DNA from: Amycolatopsis xylanica
GTDB taxonomy: Bacteria > Actinomycetota > Actinomycetes > Mycobacteriales > Pseudonocardiaceae
Direction: 5' to 3'
Length of the DNA: 64,000 bases
NCBI RefSeq assembly: GCF_900107045.1
Contig: NZ_FNON01000004.1
Location: 124,001-188,000 of the forward strand
Shown: one piece after another, positions 6,638 to 14,794 of the stretch
Layout of the letters: each line of letters opens with the position of its first letter
How positions within the stretch are numbered: the first letter of the stretch is position 1
Notes under the pieces: generated by a model
What the model saw: only the letters and a program-made list of their open reading frames with translations
What the model was told of the DNA's origin: nothing
Databases searched by the model: none
Translations under genes and position numbers: made by a program

Positions 6638-8848
6638 TCAGCGCGGGAACGGTTCGAAGTCGACCGGGAAGTTGATCGGGAAGCTGCGCGGCTTGATGCC
6701 GGTGGCGCGCGCGTACGCGTTGGCGATCGCGCCGACCGGCGCGGGCAGGCCCAGCTCGCCCGCGCCGCCGGGCTCGTCGCCGGTGGCGGGCATGACGAAC
6801 ACCTCGACCTTCGGCGGCGAGTTCTTCTGCCGCGCGTAGTGGAACTGCGAGTAGCTGCCTTCCAGCGGCAGGCCCTTGTCGATGTGCAGCCCCGCGGTGA
6901 GCGTCGTCGAGATCGCGTCGGTGAGCCCGCCGAGCATCTGCGACTGCAGCCCGCGCGGGTTGACCGGCCTGCCGACGTCGACCGCGATGGTCGCCCTGGT
7001 GACCCGGGGCTTCTTCGGGTCGCGCGCGTCGATTTCGACCAGGCACGCGGTGTACGACTTGTACTCGCCGTGCACGGCGACGCCCTGCGCGAAGCCCTTC
7101 GGCATCGCCTTGCCCCACTCGCCGAGTTCGGCGACCTTCTCGAGCACCTTGCGCTGGCGGTCGACCTTGATGAACTCCTTGCGGAACTCCACCGGATCCT
7201 TACCGAGCTTCGCGGCGATCTCGTCGACCATGATCTCTTCCGCGCCGCGGGTGTTCGCCGAATACACCGACCGCCACGCGCCGGTGTGGAACTTCAGCGG
7301 CACCTCGTTGAGCAGCTGCGTGGTGACGCCGAAGTTGTACGGCGACTTGATGGTCAGCAGGAACACCGTCTGCGCGAAGCTGAGGTTCCCGCCGACGGGC
7401 AGCTTCGCGGCGAACGCGGTGAGGATCTCGCCAAGCCCGTGTCCCCAGTCGGTTTCGATGCTGGCGACGCGGTGCTCGAACGTCAGCACCTGCCCCAACG
7501 CGAAGGTCGCGCGGATCTTGTGGTGGCTCGCCGCGCGGGCCCGGCCGTGGCGCATGTCGTCGATGCGGCTCCACATCAGCCTGACCGGCTTCTTCATCGC
7601 CTTGGAGATCTGCGCGGCCTCCAGCGCGGCGTCGAAGAACAGCCTGCGCCCGAACGACCCGCCACCCTGCTGGACGTGCACGGTGACCTTGTTCTCCGGC
7701 AGCCCGATCGCCTGCGCGATGGTCTGCTTGGCCAGGATCGGCGACTTCAAGCCCGCCCAGATGGTCGCGTGGTCGTCGCGGACGTCGGCGACCGCGGAGT
7801 TCGACTCCATCGGCGCGTGGCTGGCGAACGCGAAGTCGAACTCGGCGTCGACGTACTGCGTGAGCAGCGGCGGCACCACGAACGGCAGCGCGGCGGCCTG
7901 CAGCTTCTTCTTGATCGACGCGTTGTTCTCGGCGTCGACCGTGCCGGGGTTCCAGGTGACGTCGAGCGCGTTCTTGCCGTCGAGCGCCTGCCCGAAGGTC
8001 TCGGCCATCACCGCGACCCCGGTCGGCACCACCGCGAGGTCGATGATGCCGGGCATCGCGCGGACGGCGGCCTCGTTGTCGACCGTCTTGACCGTGCCGT
8101 TGATGCTCGGCGGGCGGCGGACCATCACCGGCATCGCGCCGGGCACGTCGAGGTCGAGCGTGTACTGCAGCTGTCCGGTGACCATCGCGCGCGCGTCCTT
8201 GCGCGAGGTGGGCGTGCCGACGAGCTTGAAGTCGGCTTCGCGCTTCAACGTGGCGTTCGCCGTCAGGTCCGTGCGCGCGGCGAGCGCGGAAAGCGCGCCA
8301 TAGCTCGATTTCCGGCCGTCCGGCGCGTACACCGCACCATCCCTTGTGGACAATCGGGTGGCGTCGGCGTTCCACTGCTTCGCGGCGGCGGCGACCATCC
8401 TGGCGCGCGCGGCGGCGGCCGCGGCCCGGACCGGCCCGTACACCGAGCGGATCGTGTTCGAGCCGCCGGTGAGCTGGTTGAACAGCAGTTCCGGCCTGGC
8501 ATCGGACAGCACCACCTCGACCTGCTCCAGCGGGAGGTCCATCTCCTCGGCGACGAGCATCGCGGTGGCGGTGGTGATGCCCTGGCCGACCTCGGCGCGC
8601 GGCAGTTCGAGGCGGACCTTGCCGTCGGCGGACACACCGAGCACGAGCATGTTCGCCGTCGGCGCGCACGACAACGTCAAGACGTCGCCGAGATCGAGGA
8701 TTTCGGCGGGACCCGGCAGGGTCGGGATGACGGCTTCGGCCTCGTCGGGCGAGACGGCGTCGACGGTGATCTTCGTGGCGAGCGTGAGCGTGGGCGCGGC
8801 GACCAGGAAGGTCAGGAACCGGCGCCGATCCGTGGTGGGTTGGGACAT
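6638..8848 (-). CDS. Molybdopterin-binding subunit of a Mo hydroxylase (IorB-like), Tat-exported
   Basis: A 736-residue large subunit of the xanthine-oxidase superfamily, closest in layout to isoquinoline 1-oxidoreductase beta subunits. The N-terminus has a twin-arginine signal, 'TDRRRFLTFLVAAPTLTLA', so the folded enzyme is probably carried across the membrane with its small subunit. Cofactor motifs include 'VEVGQGITTATAML'-like 'AEVGQGITTATAML' near residue 85, 'QQGGGSFGRRLF' near 390 and the C-terminal 'GGAGELGLPAPVGA', where the catalytic Glu of the family is expected. No FAD subunit is nearby, so electrons should go to a cytochrome or quinone. The substrate is unknown; an N-heterocycle or aldehyde is likely. 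The start at 8848 is preferred over GTG 8851. Confidence 0.85.
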   Translation of the reverse strand: MSQPTTDRRRFLTFLVAAPTLTLATKITVDAVSPDEAEAVIPTLPGPAEILDLGDVLTLSCAPTANMLVLGVSADGKVRLELPRAEVGQGITTATAMLVAEEMDLPLEQVEVVLSDARPELLFNQLTGGSNTIRSVYGPVRAAAAAARARMVAAAAKQWNADATRLSTRDGAVYAPDGRKSSYGALSALAARTDLTANATLKREADFKLVGTPTSRKDARAMVTGQLQYTLDLDVPGAMPVMVRRPPSINGTVKTVDNEAAVRAMPGIIDLAVVPTGVAVMAETFGQALDGKNALDVTWNPGTVDAENNASIKKKLQAAALPFVVPPLLTQYVDAEFDFAFASHAPMESNSAVADVRDDHATIWAGLKSPILAKQTIAQAIGLPENKVTVHVQQGGGSFGRRLFFDAALEAAQISKAMKKPVRLMWSRIDDMRHGRARAASHHKIRATFALGQVLTFEHRVASIETDWGHGLGEILTAFAAKLPVGGNLSFAQTVFLLTIKSPYNFGVTTQLLNEVPLKFHTGAWRSVYSANTRGAEEIMVDEIAAKLGKDPVEFRKEFIKVDRQRKVLEKVAELGEWGKAMPKGFAQGVAVHGEYKSYTACLVEIDARDPKKPRVTRATIAVDVGRPVNPRGLQSQMLGGLTDAISTTLTAGLHIDKGLPLEGSYSQFHYARQKNSPPKVEVFVMPATGDEPGGAGELGLPAPVGAIANAYARATGIKPRSFPINFPVDFEPFPR

Positions 8849-8938
8849 CACATCCCTTTCGGCAGTGTCGGGGGTTCAGCCACGCTAGGCACGCCATTCG
8901 GCGCAGTCAACGTTCCGTAGTCGTGTCGGTGCATCTCT

Positions 8939-8990
8939 GTCACGAGGTGACACCGAGCCCCGGAAAATGTGTGCCGGGACACATTTCCGG
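8939..8990 (-). terminator. Hairpins between padR and iorB
   Basis: A strong inverted repeat (arms CCGGAAAATGTGT and ACACATTTCCGG, 8960-8990) lies 16 bases past the padR stop and is a good terminator. A second small palindrome GTCAC-GAG-GTGAC (8939-8951) sits about 90 bases upstream of iorB and might instead be an operator. Confidence 0.5.
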
Positions 8991-9006
8991 TCCCCGTGTA
9001 AACCGC

Positions 9007-9519
9007 CTAGTCGAACTGCTTGAGCGACCACTCCGCCCAGTCACGCAGCATGGTCAGCTGCCGCAGGCCGAACTCGAGCGAGATCCGGCCGTACTTCGCG
9101 CCGAGGTTGGGCCCCCATTCGGTCACGCGCTCGATCTCACGGAGTGCTTCCAGCCGCTCCTCGAAGACGGCGAGGTTCTGCTGGAGATAGGTCCGCGCCT
9201 CCTCCGGCGACAGGACACTGAGGAAGAACACCCGCAGCAGGCGGTCATCGCGCTTGGTGCCGTCGGGGACCACCTCGATGAGCCAGTGCCGGAGATCGGC
9301 ATGCCCCTCCGGGGTGATCTCGTACTCCTTGCGCCCCCGCGGCCCCTCGGCGGCGACCCGCACGAGGCCCGCCTTCTCCATCTTCCCGAGTTCGCCGTAG
9401 AGCTGGCTCTGCGTGGCCGGCCACACGTAGACGAACCGCTCCTCGAAGCGTTTCAGCAGGTCGTAACCACTTCCCGGCTGCTGCGCGAGTAATCCCAGCA
9501 CGGCGTGACGAAGGCTCAT
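9007..9519 (-). CDS. PadR-family regulator
   Basis: A 170-residue winged-helix repressor. The PadR N-terminal domain is clear: 'LRHAVLGLLAQQPGSGYDLL' followed by 'QSQLYGELGKMEKAGLV' and the wing 'GRKEYEITPEGHADLRHWL'; the C-terminal half is the dimerising helix region. It is divergent from a membrane protein and a carotenoid oxygenase and probably represses them and itself. TAGAGT lies seven bases before the ATG at 9519, which suggests a leaderless transcript; GTG 9528 is the alternative start. Confidence 0.85.
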   Translation of the reverse strand: MSLRHAVLGLLAQQPGSGYDLLKRFEERFVYVWPATQSQLYGELGKMEKAGLVRVAAEGPRGRKEYEITPEGHADLRHWLIEVVPDGTKRDDRLLRVFFLSVLSPEEARTYLQQNLAVFEERLEALREIERVTEWGPNLGAKYGRISLEFGLRQLTMLRDWAEWSLKQFD

Positions 9520-9542
9520 ATCGGACACTCTACCTTCCACTA

Positions 9543-9587
9543 TTGACATGTGCAGAACTGACCCTCTAACTTCGACATGTCAAAGTT
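9543..9587 (+). promoter_or_regulatory. Sigma-A-type promoter with overlapping palindromic operator (probable PadR site)
   Basis: TTGACA (9543-9548), an 18-base spacer and TAACTT (9567-9572) make a readable housekeeping promoter for the rightward genes. A 20-base palindrome, arms AACTT-C-GACA and TGTC-A-AAGTT (9568-9587), with a single mismatched pair, covers the -10 and the start of the transcript. A related ACATGT core also occurs at 9546-9551. A repressor bound here would block transcription; PadR is the natural candidate. Confidence 0.55.
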
Positions 9588-9606
9588 GGAACGTCAAGGG
9601 GACATC

Positions 9607-10173
9607 ATGAACTACCTGCGCAGCTTTCTTCCCTGGATCGCCTTCGCCGTGGTCGCGACCCAGTTCGACTGGCGCTACTCCGCGCTCGTCGGCGTCGTGC
9701 TCTCCGCCGCCACCCTGGTGTGGGAGCGCCGGAACGGACGAGCCTGGGACAGCCTGGTCATCGAGCTGAGCGCGCTCGGGTTCTTCGTGCTGCTGGCCGG
9801 ATTCGCCTTCCCCTTCCCCGATTCCGCGGTGCGCGACCAGGTCGATCCGCTCTCGTCGGGCTGGCTGGCGCTGACCGCGTGGCTCTCGATCGCGATCAAG
9901 AAGCCGTTCACGCTCGGCATCGCCCGCACGATGGTCTCCCGCGACCTGTGGGACAACCCGGTCTTCCGCCGCACCAACGTGATCATCACCGCCGTCTGGG
10001 CCGCGAGCTTCACCGTCCACGCGATCGCGGGCGCCATCCTGCTGGCCTACGCGCCGCACGCCACCGTCGCGCTCATCACGATCAAGGTGCTCGGGTTCGC
10101 CGTGCCGATCGCGTTCACCCTCCGCTACCCGAAGATCGTCCGCGCCAGGGCGACCGTCCACACCGCACAGTAA
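9607..10173 (+). CDS. Integral membrane protein of unknown function
   Basis: A 188-residue protein with about six hydrophobic segments (PWIAFAVVATQF, ALVGVVLSAATLVW, LSALGFFVLLAGFAF, GWLALTAWLSIAI, VWAASFTVHAIAGAILL, IKVLGFAVPIAFTL). There are no charged catalytic motifs that I recognise; similar proteins in actinobacteria are annotated only as hypothetical membrane proteins. The ATG at 9607 follows an AAGGGG purine run. It is the first gene after the PadR-type operator and ends 14 bases before the carotenoid oxygenase gene, so the two probably form one PadR-controlled transcript. Confidence 0.7.
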   Translation: MNYLRSFLPWIAFAVVATQFDWRYSALVGVVLSAATLVWERRNGRAWDSLVIELSALGFFVLLAGFAFPFPDSAVRDQVDPLSSGWLALTAWLSIAIKKPFTLGIARTMVSRDLWDNPVFRRTNVIITAVWAASFTVHAIAGAILLAYAPHATVALITIKVLGFAVPIAFTLRYPKIVRARATVHTAQ

Positions 10174-10187
10174 GGAACTCTCCGGAC

Positions 10188-11492
10188 ATGGCCACCACCA
10201 CGTTCCACCGCAAGGGCAACTACGCCCCGGTGCACGACGAGCTGACCGCGTACGACCTCGAGGTGACCGGCGCGATCCCGCCGGAGCTCACCGGCTGGTA
10301 CCTGCGCAACGGCCCGAACCCGCGCGACGAGAACAAGCACTGGTTCATCGGCGAGGGCATGCTGCACGGCGTCCGCCTGGAAAACGGCCGCGCCGCCTGG
10401 TACCGCAACCGCTGGGTCCGGACAGCGAGCTTCCTCGACTCCGGCCGGTCCCTCTACCGTCCCGACGGCAGCCGGGACCTGCACGCCGCCAACGCGAACA
10501 CGCACATCATCAACCACGCGGGCCGCACGCTCGCGCTCGTCGAGTCCTCACTGCCCTACGAGGTCACGAACGACCTGGAGACGGTCGGCGCCTACGACTT
10601 CGACGGCAGGCTGTGCACGCCGATGACCGCGCACCCGAAGATCTGCCCGACCACCGGGGAACTCCACTTCTTCGGCTACGACACGCGGCCGCCGTTCCTG
10701 ACCTACCACCGGGCCGACGCCGAGGGGAACCTCGTCGTGTCCCAGCCCATCGAGGTCGCCGCGCCGACGATGATGCACGACTTCAACCTCACGGCGAACC
10801 ACGTGGTGTTCATGGACCTGCCGCTGGTGTTCGACCGCGCGCTGGCCGGCAGCGGCGAGATGCCTTACCGCTGGGACGACCACTACGGCGCGCGCCTCGG
10901 CGTGCTCCGCCGTGACGATCCGACGGGCGCGGTGCGCTGGTTCACGATCAACCCGTGTTACGTCTTCCACGCGCTCAACGCCCACGAATCGGGCGACCGA
11001 ATCGTGCTGTACGTGATCCGGCAGGAACGCACGTGGCACAAGGGGTACGCGGACACCGCTCCCCTGCTGTGGCGCTGGACCATCGATCTCACCACCGGCT
11101 CGGTGCGCGAGGAGCAGGTCGACGACGGGCCGTGCGAGTTCCCGCGCGTCGACGACCGGCTCGCCGGGCTCGACTCGCGCTTCGGGCACGCGACCGGCAC
11201 GAACGGGCCGGACGCCGAGGCGCCGACCACGCTGCGCCGGTTCGACCTGCACCGCGGCACGGTCGAGACCTACGACTTCGGCAAGGGCCGTACCCCTGGC
11301 GAGGCGGTGTTCGTGCCGTCAGGCGACGGCGAAGAGGGCTGGCTGATGACCTACGTCTACGACGCGGCGAGGGACGGCAGCGACCTGGTGATCATCGACC
11401 CGGCGAACCTGAGCGGGCCGCCGGTCGCCACCGTCCACCTGCCACAGCGGGTGCCAGCGGGCTTCCACGGCAACTGGATCCCCGAGGCTTAG
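10188..11492 (+). CDS. Carotenoid oxygenase (RPE65/CCD family)
   Basis: A 434-residue non-haem iron dioxygenase that cleaves a C=C bond in a carotenoid, stilbene or related substrate. The four Fe-binding His are visible in 'TAHPKICP' (about 148), 'MMHDFNLT' (about 197), 'YVFHALNAHE' (about 263) and the C-terminal 'AGFHGNWIPEA'. 'GWYLRNGPNPR' near residue 40 and 'HWFIGEGMLHGV' are also family signatures. Length is slightly short of the usual 450-500. Follows the membrane protein gene by 14 bases. The stop overlaps the stop of the convergent DUF427 gene. Substrate cannot be told from sequence. Confidence 0.9.
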   Translation: MATTTFHRKGNYAPVHDELTAYDLEVTGAIPPELTGWYLRNGPNPRDENKHWFIGEGMLHGVRLENGRAAWYRNRWVRTASFLDSGRSLYRPDGSRDLHAANANTHIINHAGRTLALVESSLPYEVTNDLETVGAYDFDGRLCTPMTAHPKICPTTGELHFFGYDTRPPFLTYHRADAEGNLVVSQPIEVAAPTMMHDFNLTANHVVFMDLPLVFDRALAGSGEMPYRWDDHYGARLGVLRRDDPTGAVRWFTINPCYVFHALNAHESGDRIVLYVIRQERTWHKGYADTAPLLWRWTIDLTTGSVREEQVDDGPCEFPRVDDRLAGLDSRFGHATGTNGPDAEAPTTLRRFDLHRGTVETYDFGKGRTPGEAVFVPSGDGEEGWLMTYVYDAARDGSDLVIIDPANLSGPPVATVHLPQRVPAGFHGNWIPEA

Positions 11493-12244
11493 CCGAACTT
11501 GCTCTTGGGCCGATCCTGCAGCACGCCGTCGACGTAAACATCGACCTTTTCGTTGAGGAACGCGACGAGCCCGATGATCTTCTGGCTCTCGGGCAGCGGC
11601 GTGTCGTAGCCCCAGACCAGATCCCAGTGCAGCTCGTCACCGATCCGGACCGAGTGATAACCGGCCGTTCCCTTGTACGGGCAGTGGGTCACCGTGTCGC
11701 TCGGCTCCAGCAGATCGAGCCGGACATCGGTCTTGGGCAGGTAATACCGGGTGGGGAGCCCGGTCTCGAACAGCAGGCGCGGGCGGACGGAGTCGGCGAC
11801 GGTGACCCCGTCGACCTCGATCCGCACGTGCCGCGAACTGGCGAGGATGTCCACCCGCACACCGGGGTCGCGGGGATGGACGAAAATCTCCTCGTCTTCT
11901 TCGAACCACGCGTCCATCGCGTCGAACTCGAACCGGACATGCCCGGTCAGCTCTTCGATCGGGGACGTGTCGTAGATCTGCGCCGCGTCAACGGCTTCCC
12001 GCTCACCGACGCGCACCGTCGCGAGCGCCGCGTCGCCCCTGCTCGGGGAATGTTTCGTGAGATTCCCACGGATCAGGACTTCCTCGGAGACATCCTCGAG
12101 CGGGAAGTAATATGCGGGGAAATAGGGAACTTCCCAGACCATCAGCGGCCGGGCGGTATCGGCGACAACACGCCCGGCGAAAACCACCCGCACCCGTTTG
12201 GTGCCCTGCTCTACCCGAACTCGGCCACGCACTGCTGTGTTCAT
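11489..12244 (-). CDS. Tandem DUF427 domain protein
   Basis: A 251-residue protein made of two DUF427 domains (about residues 15-110 and 130-235). The second keeps the family signature 'THCPYKGTAGYHSV'; in the first the matching stretch is 'TKHSPSRGDAALATV', which has lost the Cys and aromatic residues, so only one site may be functional. DUF427 is a small beta-fold domain of unknown function, common in actinobacteria. The ATG at 12244 follows a purine run; a longer frame to 12322 passes through the AT-rich promoter region. Convergent with the carotenoid oxygenase, the stop codons overlapping by three bases. Confidence 0.8.
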   Translation of the reverse strand: MNTAVRGRVRVEQGTKRVRVVFAGRVVADTARPLMVWEVPYFPAYYFPLEDVSEEVLIRGNLTKHSPSRGDAALATVRVGEREAVDAAQIYDTSPIEELTGHVRFEFDAMDAWFEEDEEIFVHPRDPGVRVDILASSRHVRIEVDGVTVADSVRPRLLFETGLPTRYYLPKTDVRLDLLEPSDTVTHCPYKGTAGYHSVRIGDELHWDLVWGYDTPLPESQKIIGLVAFLNEKVDVYVDGVLQDRPKSKFG

Positions 12245-12388
12245 GACCGGATCAACCAGGAAGGACACCGTAGTATTTCGTTGCTCACCAAATACGTGGA
12301 TTTTGTAAATGTTCTTACCCACTGCTCACCCGCTGCCGATAGTTTGTAAGGGTTGAGCCAGGGAGAGTCGAGTAGAGAGGGGGCTTGG
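12245..12388. promoter_or_regulatory. AT-rich divergent promoter region, DUF427/ROK
   Basis: This 144-base gap is clearly richer in A/T than its surroundings. TTTGTAA occurs twice (about 12303 and 12344), which could be half-sites for the ROK regulator transcribed from here. I could not assign -35/-10 elements with confidence. Confidence 0.4.
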
Positions 12389-13585
12389 GTGGTTGGCGTC
12401 GAAACCCCGCCGGTGGGCACCCCCGCGGGGATGCGCAAGATCAACCAGCGTGCGGTGCTGGATCTGTTGCGCCGCAACGGTCCGTCCACGCGGCCGCAGG
12501 TCGCGAAGGAGACCGGGCTGTCGAAACCCACGGTGAGCCAGGCGTTACTGGCGCTGGAGGCCGCGGGCCTCGCGCGCGCGACCGGGCACACCTCCACCGG
12601 CACCGGCCGCTCGGCCGTGCTGTACGAAGCCGACCCGACCGCGGGCTACGTGCTGGGCATCGACATCGGCCGTGAGCACATCAGGGTCGCCGTCGCGGAC
12701 CTCGGCGGCACGGTCGTCGCGCGGCGCGACGAGCGCAACTCGGCACGCTCCGGGGTGGCGCTGGTCGCCGCGGTCGGCCGGCTCGCGGAGGAAACGGTGC
12801 AGGTCGCGGGCCTGCGGCAGGACGACATCGTGTGCAGGGTGCTGGGCAGTCCCGGCGTCGCCGACCCGCACCGCCGCTGCTTCCGGCACGCGCCGAACCT
12901 GCCCGGCTGGGGCAAGGCCGGGCTGCTCACCGAACTCGAAGCGGCCGTCGGTCCCGATCTCGTGATCGAAAACGACGCGAACCTGACCGCGGTGGGCGAA
13001 TGGGAACAGGGCGCCGCGCGCGGTGTCGACGTGTTCGCCGCGATCACCGTCGGCACCGGTGTCGGCATGGGACTGATGGTGCACGGCGAAGTCTTCCGCG
13101 GCGCCACCGGCGCGGCCGGGGAAATCGGTTACCTGCCTTATGGTCAGATGCGCGCGAACGACGACGCCACGGCCGAACCGCCCGCGCGCGGCCACCTCGA
13201 AGAGGCGACGGCGGCGCAGTCGGTGGTGCGCGGGGCACGCGAACTCGGCTTGGGCACGGCGAAATCGGCGCGCGAGGTTTTCCGATTGGCCCGTGAGGGT
13301 GACGAACTGGCCCAGCGCGCGGTCGAAGCCGAAGCGGACCGTTTGGCCTACACGGTCGCGTCCATCGCGGCGGTCATCGACCCGGAACTGGTGGTGCTGA
13401 GCGGAGGCATGAGCACCAACGCCGATCTGCTGCGCGAGCCGATGGACCGCGCGCTGCACACCTTCACCCCATTGGTCCCGACCATTGTCCAAGGTGAACT
13501 CGGCGACGACGCCGTGGTGGCCGGCGCGATCTCGGTCGGCCTGCGCGCGGCGGAAGACATCGTGTTCGAGCGGCGCGCGGGTTAA
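12389..13585 (+). CDS. ROK-family transcriptional regulator (NagC/XylR type)
   Basis: A 398-residue repressor. An N-terminal winged helix ('NQRAVLDLLRRNGPSTRPQV' then 'AKETGLSKPTVSQALLALEA') precedes a ROK sugar-kinase-like domain with the ATP-site 'VLGIDIGREHIRVAVADLGG', 'ENDANLTAVGEWEQGAA' and 'ITVGTGVGMGLMVHGEVFRG'. The usual ROK zinc motif (CxCGxxGC) is absent; the region reads 'GEIGYLPYGQ' followed by a polar insertion, so zinc is probably not bound. Such proteins regulate sugar uptake or use. GTG at 12389 is chosen because a GAGAGGGGG ribosome site lies about six bases upstream. No sugar gene is adjacent. Confidence 0.8.
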   Translation: MVGVETPPVGTPAGMRKINQRAVLDLLRRNGPSTRPQVAKETGLSKPTVSQALLALEAAGLARATGHTSTGTGRSAVLYEADPTAGYVLGIDIGREHIRVAVADLGGTVVARRDERNSARSGVALVAAVGRLAEETVQVAGLRQDDIVCRVLGSPGVADPHRRCFRHAPNLPGWGKAGLLTELEAAVGPDLVIENDANLTAVGEWEQGAARGVDVFAAITVGTGVGMGLMVHGEVFRGATGAAGEIGYLPYGQMRANDDATAEPPARGHLEEATAAQSVVRGARELGLGTAKSAREVFRLAREGDELAQRAVEAEADRLAYTVASIAAVIDPELVVLSGGMSTNADLLREPMDRALHTFTPLVPTIVQGELGDDAVVAGAISVGLRAAEDIVFERRAG

Positions 13586-14019
13586 GCCTCTTTTTGCCAG
13601 GAGTGCTTCGCGGTGCTGAGTCGCCACGGGGTGAGTTTGAGTACGCTGTAACTGTCCTCGGGTCCGAGCATGTCCGCGTCGTACCCGAGTGGCGGTTCGG
13701 CATTGCCGAAGAGCGCGCGCACCTTGTCTTTGTCCGACGGCGCCCACTCCGCGCCGCATTCGGCCACCGCGATCTCGTGCGCCGGATCCCAATACGAACA
13801 GGACACGTATGGGTGATTCGCGAGATGCGCCAGCTTCAACGGCGTCGGCCTGCTGAACACCCATCCGGTGATCCGATCGCCGTCCCGTTCCCAATACGGA
13901 TGCACCACCCGCGACCGCGGCCGCCCCCGGCGGTCGACGGTGACCAGCGTGCACCACACGATCCGGTGAGCGACACGGACGAAGTCGTCGAGCAGTTCTG
14001 CGCTAGGATTCACAACCAT
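13582..14019 (-). CDS. Pyridoxamine 5'-phosphate oxidase-like flavin protein
   Basis: A 145-residue split-beta-barrel protein of the PNPOx-like family: 'VWCTLVTVDRRGRPRSRVVH' near residue 22 and 'HLANHPYVSCSYWDPAHE' near 68 are characteristic. Members bind FMN or F420 and reduce small molecules, but the substrate here is unknown. It is divergent from a MarR regulator, with the two ATGs overlapping inside one palindrome; the TAACAT eight bases before the ATG points to a leaderless transcript. It overlaps the ROK stop by four bases at its 3' end. Probably the target of that MarR protein. Confidence 0.75.
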   Translation of the reverse strand: MVVNPSAELLDDFVRVAHRIVWCTLVTVDRRGRPRSRVVHPYWERDGDRITGWVFSRPTPLKLAHLANHPYVSCSYWDPAHEIAVAECGAEWAPSDKDKVRALFGNAEPPLGYDADMLGPEDSYSVLKLTPWRLSTAKHSWQKEA

Positions 14020-14033
14020 GGTTGTGGATGTTA
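14004..14033. promoter_or_regulatory. Symmetrical divergent leaderless promoters around a 16-base palindrome
   Basis: CACAACCATGGTTGTG (14011-14026) is a perfect palindrome whose centre CCATGG holds both start codons: ATG 14018 on the plus strand and ATG 14019 on the minus strand. A -10-like TAGGAT (14004-14009) lies eight bases before the plus ATG, and TAACAT (minus, 14033-14028) eight bases before the minus ATG. Both transcripts should thus start at or next to the start codon. One MarR dimer here would shut off both genes. Confidence 0.65.
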
Positions 14034-14500
14034 CCCCGGCAGACCTCGACTTGTCTCTGGTCTCCCTGTTCGCGGGCTGGGCACTGACCGACGAGGTCCA
14101 GCGCCGCCTCGCGGCCGACGGCTTCACCGAGCTCCGCTTCAACGACGGCGTGGTGTTCCAGCATGTCCTCGCCGGCCCGCTCTCGATCACCGCGCTGGCC
14201 TCGCGCATGGGCATCACCCAGCAGGCGGCCTCGAAGGCGGTGGCCGACCTGGAACGCCGCGGCCTCCTCGTCCGCCGCCCCTCCCCCGACGACTCCAGGA
14301 CCAAGCTGCTCCACCTGACCCCGCACGGCCAAGCCTCGGTCGAAGCGGCCCGCGCGCACCGGTCCGCCCTCGAAGCCGAGCTGACCACGGCCTTCGGCGA
14401 GACCCGCGTCGCGGCCGCCCACGCCCTCCTGACCTCGATCATCACCCGCTACGGCTCCCCCGACGCCATCCGCACCCGCCGAGTCCGCCCACCCCAGTAG
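14018..14500 (+). CDS. MarR-family regulator
   Basis: A 160-residue winged-helix protein. The recognition region is 'MGITQQAASKAVADLERRGL' (about residues 66-85) with the wing 'RRPSPDDSRTKLLHLTPHG'; both are typical of MarR. The Asp-Arg pair in the wing contacts the DNA minor groove in this family. The 5' end is interlocked with a flavin-type oxidoreductase gene on the other strand, so it is likely an autorepressor that senses a small aromatic or oxidant. The start at 14018 is supported by a -10 box eight bases upstream (leaderless); GTG 14024 is possible. Confidence 0.88.
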   Translation: MVVDVTPADLDLSLVSLFAGWALTDEVQRRLAADGFTELRFNDGVVFQHVLAGPLSITALASRMGITQQAASKAVADLERRGLLVRRPSPDDSRTKLLHLTPHGQASVEAARAHRSALEAELTTAFGETRVAAAHALLTSIITRYGSPDAIRTRRVRPPQ

Positions 14501-14502
14501 CC

Positions 14503-14792
14503 GACGAAAGCCCGAAAGCCACTTTCGTCAGGTCTAGTGAGGGGGCCCTTGAGTGCGTAGTAAGCACTCGGGGGTCCCCTCGCTGCGTGACCAAGCTCGG
14601 ATCACGGGACTTGTGCCCGTGCGAGTGGTACCTCTGCTGCAGCTAACGGAGCAGAGGTACCACTCGCGCAAGCCTTGTCAGGCTGGAGCGAGGGGATCCC
14701 GCCCTCGAATACCCCGAAAGCCACTTTTGGCAGGTCTAATACCCGAAAGTCGCTTTCGTCAGATCGCATCTGACGAAAGCCACTTTCGGGCT
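14503..14792. repeat. Intergenic hairpin cluster (families R4, R5, R6)
   Basis: The 294-base gap between two convergent genes is almost entirely palindromic. GAAAGCCACTTTCG-type hairpins occur at about 14505-14530, 14712-14731 and 14742-14792. A nested hairpin (14536-14584) has AGTGAGGGG and CCCCTCGCT outer arms and a GAGTGC-GTAGTAA-GCACTC core; the same element is found at 29442-29490. An 18-base perfect repeat (GCGAGTGGTACCTCTGCT, 14621-14638, and its complement, 14650-14667) encloses an 11-base loop. Bidirectional termination is plausible. Confidence 0.65.
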
Positions 14793-14794
14793 TC

